Shown here piece by piece: positions 8,045 through 14,444 of a stretch of 32,664 nt of DNA. The notes below the pieces were generated by a model. It was not told where the DNA came from and did not search any database. It saw only the letters and a list, made by a program, of their open reading frames with translations. The stretch's first letter is position 1; every line of letters begins with the position of its first letter. This DNA is from Magnetococcales bacterium (lineage in GTDB: Bacteria; Pseudomonadota; Magnetococcia; Magnetococcales; JADGAQ01): contig JADGAQ010000023.1 in NCBI GenBank assembly GCA_015231925.1, positions 1-32,664 of the forward strand. Direction: 5' to 3'. The position numbers were made by a program, and so were the translations under genes.

Positions 8045-8314
8045 TTACAGATACTTGGCCATGGTTTTCAAGGCCTTCACCTGTCCGATCAGGTCGCGAG
8101 TCGTCATCTCTTCCCGAATGTCCAGGCAGTGTTCGATGTGATCGCTGACGTATTCCCGTTTGGCGGAGACCAGGGCGTTGCTGACGGCCTGGAGCTGCTG
8201 GGCCACTTTTTCGCACGGCTCTCCGGTCTCGATCATGGCTATGACCTTGATCAGATGGCCCGAGGCGCGTTTCAAACGGGTGACGATTTCCGGATGGCCA
8301 GCGTGTTTGTCCAT
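8045..8314 (-). CDS. CsoR/RcnR/DmeR-family metal-sensing transcriptional repressor
   Basis: An 89-residue all-helical repressor of the DUF156 family, which binds DNA without metal and lets go when its metal is bound. Potential ligands are C34, H59, H62 and C63, with H4 and H7 at the N-terminus. C34-H59-C63 has the spacing of the C-H-C copper site of CsoR. The run GHLIKVIAMIETGEPC and the DHIEHCL segment also recall the Ni/Co regulator DmeR, which is typically paired with a CDF exporter, as here. The metal therefore cannot be decided by eye. It is followed by element B and the CDF gene on the same strand. There is no Shine-Dalgarno sequence, and the promoter ends almost at the ATG (see the promoter entry), so the message may be leaderless. 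Confidence 0.85.
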   Translation of the reverse strand: MDKHAGHPEIVTRLKRASGHLIKVIAMIETGEPCEKVAQQLQAVSNALVSAKREYVSDHIEHCLDIREEMTTRDLIGQVKALKTMAKYL

Positions 8315-8321
8315 GGGCGGT

Positions 8322-8351
8322 ATCCTATCCTGGGGGATGGGTTAGTGTCAA
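8322..8351 (-). promoter_or_regulatory. Promoter of the metal repressor gene with overlapping G-tract operator
   Basis: The minus strand shows a perfect TTGACA -35 (8351-8346), an 18-bp spacer and TAGGAT (8327-8322) as -10. The spacer holds a five-base G/C tract (8332-8336) flanked by an inverted repeat, ATCC-TGGG-GGAT (8327-8338). CsoR/RcnR/DmeR proteins recognise G/C tracts with A/T-rich inverted flanks, so this is a good candidate for an autoregulatory operator. Transcription starting about 7 bp after the -10 would begin at about 8315, next to the ATG at 8314-8312. Confidence 0.55.
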
Positions 8352-8490
8352 CTGAAAGCCGATGTCGTGTACCATGTCATTGTTGCATCAGTCATGGCGA
8401 AGTGGAATACTTGAACAGGAAGGGAGCGTTTCGAATGGGTTGGTTCCCGGTTGGATAGCGCAACTCGGAGCAACTATTGGAGGAATGACC

Positions 8491-8667
8491 ATGTGGCAGG
8501 ATCCTCTTGTTGAGGAAATTCGTCAAATTCGGGAAGAACATGCAGCCCGCTTTCATTATGATCCGGAGGCTATTTATCAGGATTTGAAGCGGCTTGAACA
8601 GGAGTCGGGTCGGCAGACGGTTTCCTTGCAGCCGAAACCTGTCCAGGAGGTTTGCAAGGCGGGTTGA
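8491..8667 (+). CDS. Small conserved-looking protein, possible antitoxin-like partner
   Basis: A 58-residue protein beginning MWQDPLVEEIRQIREEHAAR. It is highly charged and mostly helical, with a short Gly-rich break (EQESGRQT) and a Pro/Lys tail. Small proteins of this look (W/N-DPIVEEIRxIREEHAxxFxxD) are common in proteobacteria and cyanobacteria, with no function I can name. The start at 8491 is chosen because TTGGAGGA ends 6 bp before it; an ATG at 8485 is too close to the same site. Its stop overlaps the start of the VapC-like remnant (TGATG), which is typical of toxin-antitoxin pairs. That pairing is an inference. Confidence 0.6.
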   Translation: MWQDPLVEEIRQIREEHAARFHYDPEAIYQDLKRLEQESGRQTVSLQPKPVQEVCKAG

Positions 8668-8852
8668 TGTCTGGTAGTGGTCCCATTATTGGAAATGTAT
8701 CTGTCGCCCTGTTGGCCTTGTTGAACGACGAACCGGGTGCGGACGGAGTGGATGTCTTATGGATTCTCCCGCAGATCAAGTTCCCATATTGCAAGGTCAA
8801 CTTCTTGAGGAATGCTTTTCAGTTGGACTGCAATGCGTCTGATTTCATCTAG
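8667..8852 (+). pseudogene. Truncated VapC-like PIN-domain toxin remnant
   Basis: The reading frame starting at the TGATG overlap gives a first 31 residues containing SVALLALLNDEPGAD. This strongly recalls the first strand and helix of VapC ribonucleases (D-x-S-x-LLALLNDEPGAE). The position of the first catalytic Asp holds Asn in this alignment. After about residue 31 (near 8757) resemblance stops, and the frame runs into the 3' end of the opposite-strand gene. A full VapC has about 130 residues and further acidic positions; none are seen. This is most likely a toxin gene cut off where the AT-rich island begins. Confidence 0.4.
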
Positions 8853-9314
8853 ATATTTTATATAATCATCTATATTAAAGCTCTTCTTCTTTTCCAGATT
8901 ATTGCCCCCCTGAAACAGTTGCCGCCAGCCTCGAAAGTCGATGACGCAATATCTTTCCGGTTCAACCAGTGCCAGAGCGGCGGAGGCGACAGGAATTCCA
9001 ACTCCGTGTAAAGTAGTAAGAATATTTATTTTTAGTTGTGTTGCGCACGAATAATCGTCCGATTCAGTAATGCTGAAAGCGGCCGTTGTTGTTAATTTAT
9101 AACAACTAGTTATATTATTATCCAAATTATGTTTATTCCGATTAAACTGATTGCCAAGTTTCCATAGGGCGATCTGGTGAAATTCTGTCTCCGTCAGGAA
9201 AAATGGATCTCTATTGGCTTTGATATTACGAAGAAAACATTTTAATTCTTCTGTTTCGCGATAATCTCTAGATTTATACAAAAAGAGACTGATTTTTTCT
9301 ATTAAGTCCGTCAT
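8757..9314 (-). CDS. Unknown protein with helix-hairpin-helix-like segment, downstream of higBA
   Basis: A 185-residue protein I cannot name. The segment ILTTLHGVGIPVASAALALV followed by YCVIDFRGWRQLF resembles a helix-hairpin-helix (G-V-G) plus Asp-containing helix, as in base-excision-repair glycosylase-like folds; this is an impression only. The N-terminal half is rich in Lys, Asn, Phe and Tyr. The start at 9314 is chosen for AGGAG eight bases upstream; a start at 9335 would abut the higA stop. It lies 21 bp after higA on the same strand, so it is probably cotranscribed with the toxin-antitoxin pair. Its AT-rich codon usage differs sharply from the efflux and translation genes on either side, which suggests acquisition. 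Confidence 0.65.
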   Translation of the reverse strand: MTDLIEKISLFLYKSRDYRETEELKCFLRNIKANRDPFFLTETEFHQIALWKLGNQFNRNKHNLDNNITSCYKLTTTAAFSITESDDYSCATQLKINILTTLHGVGIPVASAALALVEPERYCVIDFRGWRQLFQGGNNLEKKKSFNIDDYIKYLDEIRRIAVQLKSIPQEVDLAIWELDLRENP

Positions 9315-9335
9315 TATTGCTTCTCCTGGAATCAA

Positions 9336-9632
9336 TCAGATGTGCATATTTTGATGGGTGAATAATGGCTTGATACTGCATTGAATCCTTTCCTGATCAA
9401 GTTTGGCCAGATCGAATTGAGCCTGAAGCTGTAACCAGCTTTCGGGACTGCGACCAAAGGCTCGCGATAAACGGACCGCCATTTCCGGAGAAATACCCGA
9501 GTGGCCGTTCAATAAAAGCGACAGGGTTTTGCGCGTTACCCCAAGACCTTCGGCGGCTTGTGTTACCGAAAGGTGCAATGGCTTCAGACATAAATCACGA
9601 ATGATTTCTCCGGGGGAGACTGGATCGTTCAT
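9336..9632 (-). CDS. higA: HigA-family antitoxin, XRE-type HTH
   Basis: A 98-residue DNA-binding antitoxin. It opens with [10 protein letters not shown], the classic HigA N-terminus, followed by the helix-turn-helix (about 22-60: [20 protein letters not shown] and the [20 protein letters not shown] segment). Length is normal. It neutralises HigB and usually represses its own operon. AGGAAAC lies upstream of the ATG, and the gene begins 10 bp after higB. The toxin-first order (higB then higA) is the standard one for this family. Confidence 0.92.
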   Translation of the reverse strand: MNDPVSPGEIIRDLCLKPLHLSVTQAAEGLGVTRKTLSLLLNGHSGISPEMAVRLSRAFGRSPESWLQLQAQFDLAKLDQERIQCSIKPLFTHQNMHI

Positions 9633-9642
9633 GGCTTGTTTC

Positions 9643-9921
9643 CTAGTGGTAGTCGATCAGGTCAACTGAGTTGGCATGCCCCTCTTCGAAACGAAAAATA
9701 ACTCGCCAGTTTCCTGAAACAGATACAGCGTAATATCCCGCCAATTCTCCGGAAAGGGAATGAAAGTGCAAACCGGGCAGGTTCATATCCTCGGCCACCA
9801 CGGCGGTATTCAGCAAGGAGAGAATTTGCCGTAATCTCTTGACAAGAGACTGCTTGACTCCCTTGCTTTGGCCCTCCTGGAACAGGAGGGAGAGACCTTT
9901 GTGCCGAATGTTCTGAATCAC
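9643..9921 (-). CDS. higB: HigB-family toxin (RelE-like mRNA interferase)
   Basis: A 92-residue RelE-superfamily toxin, expected to cleave mRNA on the ribosome. Family marks include [10 protein letters not shown] at the N-terminus, [11 protein letters not shown]-like [20 protein letters not shown], and [21 protein letters not shown] at the C-terminus, ending in the usual DYH. The start codon is GTG at 9921. The nearest Shine-Dalgarno match (ACGGGA) is weak, so translation may be low. Full length, no disruption seen; probably active together with HigA. Confidence 0.9.
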   Translation of the reverse strand: MIQNIRHKGLSLLFQEGQSKGVKQSLVKRLRQILSLLNTAVVAEDMNLPGLHFHSLSGELAGYYAVSVSGNWRVIFRFEEGHANSVDLIDYH

Positions 9922-9934
9922 GGTTCCCGTTCCA

Positions 9935-9953
9935 TGTTACGTATCAGGTTACA
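9935..9953. promoter_or_regulatory. Imperfect dyad upstream of higB, possible HigA operator
   Basis: TGTTAC...GGTTACA forms an imperfect 19-bp dyad (outer TGTnAC/GTnACA conserved) 14 bp before the higB start. HigA-type antitoxins bind such sites in their own promoter. The match is modest and the call tentative. Confidence 0.3.
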
Positions 9954-10102
9954 CTCCATAAACACAGCATGCCAGCAAAATCAATACCCTAAATGGAAAG
10001 AGGGTGCAAAACTTCTGCGAACACGCAGCCGCCGTCTTCCAATATTATGGCCGATTGCAAAACTAATGAGTATTATATTAAAAATATATAAATTATAAAC
10101 AG
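9954..10102. other. Non-coding AT-rich gap upstream of higB
   Basis: Between the higB dyad and repeat arm C no supported gene, RNA or strong hairpin is seen. Short open frames here lack ribosome-binding sites and family resemblance. The end nearest the arm is almost pure A/T. Confidence 0.5.
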
Positions 10103-10110
10103 AAAGTCAA
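10083..10110 (-). promoter_or_regulatory. Candidate promoter at the inner edge of repeat arm C, facing higB
   Basis: On the minus strand TTGACT (10110-10105) is followed after 16 bp by TATATT (10088-10083), five of six -10 matches. As in elements A and B the -35 is part of the repeat arm and the -10 lies outside it. It points to higB about 160 bp away. The A/T-rich background weakens the call. Confidence 0.35.
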
Positions 10111-10164
10111 AGGACAGAACATTTTCTTTTTTTGATTATTAAAAGATAAAATATTGAAAGTCAA
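10103..10164 (-). repeat. AT-rich repeat arm C (solo)
   Basis: A single arm of the family seen at 2791-2972 and 7832-8016, in the right-arm orientation, running from AAAGTCAAAGGACAGAAC to ATATTGAAAGTCAA. It differs from the consensus arm by a few bases (GATTATT instead of GATACTT). No left arm is found between it and higB. The nearest left-oriented arm is in element B, so the two bracket the accessory island. Confidence 0.85.
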
Positions 10165-10225
10165 ATACATAAAAAATATCTTGGCTGTGGCTATATCGCA
10201 ATTGGCTCTGGTGGGGCTCATCTCC

Positions 10226-10260
10226 AAAAAAAAGGGACCGGAGCCTTACGCTCCGGTCCC
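10226..10260 (-). terminator. Intrinsic terminator of the rimP-pnp operon
   Basis: On the minus strand an 11-bp perfect stem GGGACCGGAGC/GCTCCGGTCCC with a 5-nt loop (10234-10260) is followed directly by eight T (10233-10226). It lies 33 bp after the pnp stop codon. This is the strongest terminator in the window. Confidence 0.92.
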
Positions 10261-10292
10261 CCGATCCATCACGGCCAGCGACGCTTTGCCGC

Positions 10293-12371
10293 TCAGATAT
10301 CCTTCATGGTCAGCTTGACCCGACCCTGTTTGTCCACATCCAAAACCTTCACCGCCACCACATCCCCTTCCTTGACCACGTCGGTGACCTTGGCCACCCG
10401 TTGTCCGGAGAGCTGGGAGATGTGAACCAGACCATCCCGGTTGGGCAGGATGTTGACGAAGGCGCCGAAGTCGGTGATGCGAACCACCTTGCCCTGGTAA
10501 ACCTGCCCCGTCACCACCTCGGCCACGATCTGCCGGATGATGCGTTCCGCCGCTTCGGCGCTGGGACCGTCCACGGAGGCGATGTTGACCGTGCCATCGT
10601 CGTTGATGTCGATGGAGCATCCCGTCTCTTCCGTAATGCCACGGATCACCTTGCCGCCCGACCCGATCACGTCGCGGATCTTGTCCGGATTGATCTTGAT
10701 GGTGATGATGCGCGGCGCGTAGTTCGACAGCTCGGACCGAACCTGCGGCATGGCCTCCTGCATCTTGCCCAGAATGTGCAAACGACCCCCGCGAGCCTGC
10801 CGCAGGGCCACTTCCAGGATCTCCCGGGTGATGCCGTTGATCTTGATGTCCATCTGCAGCGCGGTGATGCCGTCGGCATTGCCCGCCACCTTGAAGTCCA
10901 TGTCACCCAGATGATCTTCGTCACCCATGATGTCGGACAACACCGCGAAACGGGCGCCATCCTTGACCAGACCCATGGCGATACCCGCCACCGGTGCCTT
11001 GATGGGCACACCGCCGTCCATCATGGCCAGCACCGCACCACACACCGTGGCCATGGAGCTGGAGCCGTTGGACTCGGTGATCTCGGAGATCATGCGAATG
11101 GTGTAGGGGAAGGTCTCCTGATCCGGCAGAATGGCCGACAAGGCCCGTGTGGCCAGCTTGCCGTGACCGATCTCCCGACGGCCCGGCGCCCCGACACGAC
11201 CCGTCTCGCCCACACTGTAGGGAGGGAAGGAGTAGTTCAGGTAGAAATGCTCCCGGTCCTCGCCATCCAGCGATTCGACGATCTGCTGATCCCGTCCGCT
11301 GCCCAGCGTCAATGCCGCCAGGGCCTGGGTCTCGCCACGGGTGAAAAGGGCCGTGCCGTGTACCCGGGGCAACAGGCCCACCTCGCAGGTGATGGGACGC
11401 ACGTCCGTCAAGCCGCGCCCGTCGATGCGACGGCCTTCGCTGAGGATCTTCTCCCGCACCACCTGGGATTCCAGCGCCTTGAACTGCTCCTTCATCTCGC
11501 CTTCGCGGGGATCGCCTTCCGACAGGCCCAGGGCTTGCGGCATCTCCTTGCGAATGGCGGCCACACGATCCTGCCGCTTCATCTTGTCGGCGATGCTGTA
11601 GGCTTCCATCAAAGGCTGCTGGGCTTTCTCCCGCAACGCGGCGGCCAGGGCTTCGTCCGCCGGCTTGCTCTCCAGGGTCCAGGCCGGCTTGCCGCACTCG
11701 GCCACCAGCTCCCGAATCGCCTGAATCACCGGCTGATACCCCTGGAAGCCGAACATCACCGCATCCAGCATCTCTTCTTCGGTGAGGAAATCGACTTCCG
11801 ACTCCACCATGTTGATGGCGTCCGCCGTGCCCGCCACCACCAGGTCGAGACGGCTGTTCTCCATCTGACCACGAGTCGGGTTGAGCAGGAACTTGCCATC
11901 CACATAAGCCACCCGCGAGCCCCCGATGGGGCCGTGGAAGGGCATGCCCGACAGGGAGATGGCCGCCGAAGCGCCCACCATGGCGGCGATATCCGGCTGA
12001 AACTGCTGGTCGTAGGAGATGACCGTGGCAATCACCTGGGTATCGTTGTAGAACTTCTTGTCAAACAGGGGACGCAACGGCCGGTCGATCAGACGGGAGA
12101 TCAACACCTCCCGATCGGAAGGACGGGTCTCCCGTTTGATGAATCCACCGGGAATGCGTCCGGCCGCCCAGCTCTTCTCCTGGTAATGCACCCCCAGAGG
12201 GAAGAAGTCCATCCCCGGACGAACCGACTTTTCCGCCACCACGGTGACCAGAACCATGGTCTCGCCGTAGGTGACCAGCACCGCTCCGTCCGCCTGCCGG
12301 GCCACGCGCCCGGTCTCCAGGGTCAATTGCCCCGGGCCCCATTCAATGGTCTTGCGATGAATATCGAACAT
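10293..12371 (-). CDS. pnp: Polyribonucleotide nucleotidyltransferase (PNPase)
   Basis: A 692-residue phosphorolytic 3'-5' exoribonuclease, trimeric core of the RNA degradosome. Domain order: RNase PH-like 1 (about 10-145), all-helical linker domain (about 150-235), RNase PH-like 2 (about 325-545, with the SNGSSSMATVCG and GDEDHLGDMDFKVAG motifs of the active site), KH (about 555-610, IRDVIGSGGKVIRGI) and S1 (about 620-690, ending KLTMKDI). Length is close to the usual 700; the tail after S1 is missing, as in several alphaproteobacteria. AGGAAAA precedes the ATG. It is the last gene of the operon. A 9-bp hairpin between rpsO and this gene matches the place where RNase III starts PNPase autoregulation in E. 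coli. Confidence 0.98.
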   Translation of the reverse strand: MFDIHRKTIEWGPGQLTLETGRVARQADGAVLVTYGETMVLVTVVAEKSVRPGMDFFPLGVHYQEKSWAAGRIPGGFIKRETRPSDREVLISRLIDRPLRPLFDKKFYNDTQVIATVISYDQQFQPDIAAMVGASAAISLSGMPFHGPIGGSRVAYVDGKFLLNPTRGQMENSRLDLVVAGTADAINMVESEVDFLTEEEMLDAVMFGFQGYQPVIQAIRELVAECGKPAWTLESKPADEALAAALREKAQQPLMEAYSIADKMKRQDRVAAIRKEMPQALGLSEGDPREGEMKEQFKALESQVVREKILSEGRRIDGRGLTDVRPITCEVGLLPRVHGTALFTRGETQALAALTLGSGRDQQIVESLDGEDREHFYLNYSFPPYSVGETGRVGAPGRREIGHGKLATRALSAILPDQETFPYTIRMISEITESNGSSSMATVCGAVLAMMDGGVPIKAPVAGIAMGLVKDGARFAVLSDIMGDEDHLGDMDFKVAGNADGITALQMDIKINGITREILEVALRQARGGRLHILGKMQEAMPQVRSELSNYAPRIITIKINPDKIRDVIGSGGKVIRGITEETGCSIDINDDGTVNIASVDGPSAEAAERIIRQIVAEVVTGQVYQGKVVRITDFGAFVNILPNRDGLVHISQLSGQRVAKVTDVVKEGDVVAVKVLDVDKQGRVKLTMKDI

Positions 12372-12390
12372 GATTTTCCTTTTCCCGAGA

Positions 12391-12415
12391 CACCGGCGCC
12401 CCGATAGCGCCGGTG
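12391..12415 (-). promoter_or_regulatory. rpsO-pnp intergenic hairpin, candidate RNase III/PNPase autoregulation site
   Basis: CACCGGCGC (12391-12399) and GCGCCGGTG (12407-12415) form a perfect 9-bp stem with a 7-nt loop, 20 bp before the pnp start. No T-run follows on the coding strand, so it is not an intrinsic terminator. In E. coli a stem-loop in this place is cut by RNase III and PNPase then represses its own mRNA; the same role here is by analogy. The stem is shorter than the E. coli one. Confidence 0.5.
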
Positions 12416-12431
12416 GTATTCATCCAAGCAA

Positions 12432-12701
12432 CTATTTGCGCAGATTGAGACGTTGAATCAAGGAAAGATAACGATCCTGACTCTTATTGCGCACGTAGGT
12501 CAGCAGGCGACGCCGCAGGCCGACCATTTTCAACAGACCACGACGGGAGTGGTGGTCCTTCTTGTTGATGCGCAGGTGCTCGGTCAGATTGTTGATGCGT
12601 TCCGTCAAAATGGCCACCTGGACCTCCGGGGATCCGGTATCCCCCTCTTTGAGTCCGTAGGCTTTGATCAGTTCCTGTTTGCGATCCGGCGTAATCGACA
12701 T
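12432..12701 (-). CDS. rpsO: 30S ribosomal protein S15
   Basis: An 89-residue primary 16S rRNA-binding protein of the small-subunit platform. The whole sequence fits the family: [40 protein letters not shown] and the [20 protein letters not shown] segment with rRNA-contacting His and Arg residues. Exact family length. It stands between truB and pnp, the conserved order. The upstream AAGGAGA matches a ribosome-binding site. S15 often represses its own translation in this position; no clear pseudoknot was identified by eye. Confidence 0.98.
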   Translation of the reverse strand: MSITPDRKQELIKAYGLKEGDTGSPEVQVAILTERINNLTEHLRINKKDHHSRRGLLKMVGLRRRLLTYVRNKSQDRYLSLIQRLNLRK

Positions 12702-12731
12702 CGTGTTCTCCTTAGGGGTATGAATGAGTTG

Positions 12732-13661
12732 TCACGACGGTACGCCTCCCAGGGAGAAGACCCGCTGCGGACGCACCAGAACCCGCCCCGCGCCCTCCGG
12801 TGAGACCTCACCGATGGCGCCGAAGCGTTGATTCGGGTCGTAGAGCCGGACCACGCCCGTGGTGCGCAGCTCCGTTTCCACCCGCACGGCCTGCCCCAAC
12901 GTGAGGCGCCGCCACTCCTCCTCCCCGAGACGAAGTACCGGGATGTCGTCCAGTACCCGATCCATGGGGAGAAGAATCGTTGGCAGACGGTTCTCCCGAA
13001 CCGCCTGTTCCACCATTTCCAGGGTTACGGCCTCCTGGAGATCGAATCCCAGGGTTTGCAGCCGTATCAAGCGGGTCAACGTGGCCCCGCACCCTAAAAG
13101 CCGGCCCAGATCCCGAACCAGGGACCGGATATAAGTTCCCTTGCCACACTGCACCAGCAGTTCCGCTTCTTCGGCGGTGCAGGAGAGGAGTTCCAGGCGG
13201 TCGATGCGCACCGTGCGGGCCGGCAGAACGACGTTTTCTCCCCGGCGGGCCAGTTGGTAAGCCCGTTCCCCCTCGACGTGGATGGCGGAAAAGAGGGGAG
13301 GGACCTGTTCGATCTCCCCCAGAAACCCTTGCAAGGCGGACGCCACTGCCGAGGGTTCGGGACGCTGCTCACTGCGGGCGATCACCGTTCCGGTGGGGTC
13401 GCCGCTGTCGGTCTCTTCGCCGAAGCGCAGCCGGCAGCGATAGCGTTTGTCCCCCTCCAGAACCAGGCCCAGCACTTTGGTCGCTTCGCCCAGGGCCAGG
13501 GGCAGCAGACCTTCGGCGAAGGGATCCAGAGTGCCGCCGTGACCCACCTTGGCCACGCCGGTGAGGTGGCGCACCCGTGCCACCACCTGAAAGGAACTCC
13601 AGCCCGCCGGTTTGTCGACAGCCAACCAGCCGTGCCAGACATTGCCACCCCGGCGTTTCAC
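12732..13661 (-). CDS. truB: tRNA pseudouridine(55) synthase
   Basis: A 309-residue enzyme that isomerises U55 in the T-loop of most tRNAs. The catalytic motif GHGGTLDPFAEGLLPLALG holds the nucleophilic Asp (about residue 46). Further family marks are KRYRCRLRFGEETDSGDPTG, PPLFSAIHVEGERAYQLAR and CGKGTYIRSLVRDLG. A C-terminal PUA-like part follows (about 240-309). The start overlaps the rbfA stop by 4 bp (ATGA), so translation is coupled. Ordinary length and order. Confidence 0.97.
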   Translation of the reverse strand: MKRRGGNVWHGWLAVDKPAGWSSFQVVARVRHLTGVAKVGHGGTLDPFAEGLLPLALGEATKVLGLVLEGDKRYRCRLRFGEETDSGDPTGTVIARSEQRPEPSAVASALQGFLGEIEQVPPLFSAIHVEGERAYQLARRGENVVLPARTVRIDRLELLSCTAEEAELLVQCGKGTYIRSLVRDLGRLLGCGATLTRLIRLQTLGFDLQEAVTLEMVEQAVRENRLPTILLPMDRVLDDIPVLRLGEEEWRRLTLGQAVRVETELRTTGVVRLYDPNQRFGAIGEVSPEGAGRVLVRPQRVFSLGGVPS

Positions 13662-14029
13662 GAGGCGGTGTCGTCCGCAGGGGGAATGTTCAGGCTTTTC
13701 AGCAACTCTTCGATGCGTTGTCCCTGTTCCACGGAGCGATCCACCAGAAAACGCAACTGGGGTACCAGGCGCAAGCGCATCTCCTGGCCCACCCGGGTGC
13801 GCATGAAGCCCGCCGCCCGGTTCAGCGCCGCCTCCACCTGCTGTTCCACCTCGGCTCCGCCCGATACCGCGAAGAAGATCGTGGCCAGGGAGAGATCCCG
13901 TGAAACCCGTACCTCGGTGAGGGTCACCAAGGCCCCCGACAGACCGGGGTCGCGGATTTCGCCCGACACCACCATCTCCGACAGAATCCGCCGGATCTGG
14001 TTGCCAACCCGCTCCACGCGCACGCTCAT
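13658..14029 (-). CDS. rbfA: Ribosome-binding factor A
   Basis: A 123-residue late 30S maturation factor with a KH-like fold. Seen are RVERVGNQIRRILSEMV at the N-terminus, the central DPGLSGALVTLTEVRVSRDL, and RLVPQLRFLVDRSVEQGQRI. The start at 14029 is set by GGAGGTGATCGC immediately upstream and by the family N-terminus; longer in-frame extension upstream would run through the preceding gene and is not coding. It overlaps both neighbours by 4 bp (ATGA each). Confidence 0.97.
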   Translation of the reverse strand: MSVRVERVGNQIRRILSEMVVSGEIRDPGLSGALVTLTEVRVSRDLSLATIFFAVSGGAEVEQQVEAALNRAAGFMRTRVGQEMRLRLVPQLRFLVDRSVEQGQRIEELLKSLNIPPADDTAS

Positions 14030-14310
14030 GCGATCACCTCCACCCGATAATCGGCCACCGCACCCAGATGTTCCCGCTCGATGAAGGAGACCACTTCCCG
14101 CAACCGGCTTTGAAGCGGACCCGCCTCGTTGCCGACCATGGCGAAACCCAGACCGGACGTGTTCCACAAATCCATGTGGGCCACTTCGGCGGCCGATATC
14201 TCGAAATGCTCTTTCACCCGGGACAACAGGCGACGCACGATGCTGCGCTTCTCCTTCAGGGAGCGCACCCCCGGCAAATCGAGGCGCACCTGCAGGATAC
14301 CCACGAGCAT
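14026..14310 (-). CDS. DUF503 (YlxP-like) protein
   Basis: A 94-residue protein of the DUF503 family, beginning MLVGILQVRLDLPGVRSLKE. It contains KEKRSIVRRLLSRVKEHFEI and the conserved VAHMDLWNTSGLGFAMVGN segment. The family sits between infB and rbfA in many bacteria and is thought to act in ribosome assembly or translation; its exact role is unknown. GGGGAG precedes the ATG at 14310. An upstream in-frame ATG at 14391 would add 27 residues with no family resemblance. It ends in a 4-bp overlap with rbfA. Confidence 0.9.
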   Translation of the reverse strand: MLVGILQVRLDLPGVRSLKEKRSIVRRLLSRVKEHFEISAAEVAHMDLWNTSGLGFAMVGNEAGPLQSRLREVVSFIEREHLGAVADYRVEVIA

Positions 14311-14333
14311 CGTCTCCCCGGACCACCCGAAAC

Positions 14334-14360
14334 GGCCCGGATCCCGATACCCTCCGGGCC
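14334..14360. repeat. Inverted repeat between infB and the DUF503 gene
   Basis: GGCCCGGA (14334-14341) and TCCGGGCC (14353-14360) form an 8-bp perfect stem with an 11-nt loop in the 134-bp gap. No T-run follows on the transcribed strand, so termination is unlikely. It could be an mRNA processing or stability hairpin inside the operon. Confidence 0.45.
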
Positions 14361-14411
14361 AGCCTCGTGTGGTGCGTTCGTCATCCGTCATGTCGGTTCA
14401 AAGGCTCGATG

Positions 14412-14443
14412 AAACAAGGACACGGTAAAACAAGGACACGGTC
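14412..14443. repeat. Two 16-bp tandem units just after infB
   Basis: AAACAAGGACACGGT is repeated exactly with a 16-bp period (14412-14426 and 14428-14442), ending 2 bp from the infB stop codon. Probably a recent local duplication in non-coding sequence. Confidence 0.8.
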
Positions 14444-14444
14444 C

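Noticed and set aside
9868-10098. Possible small gene opposite higB
   Set aside because: It has no ribosome-binding site or family resemblance and runs into the AT-rich repeat; its first part is antisense to higB.
10401-12407. Long open frame antisense to pnp
   Set aside because: It is a composition shadow: His/Arg/Gly-rich, no ribosome-binding site, while the opposite strand encodes full-length PNPase.
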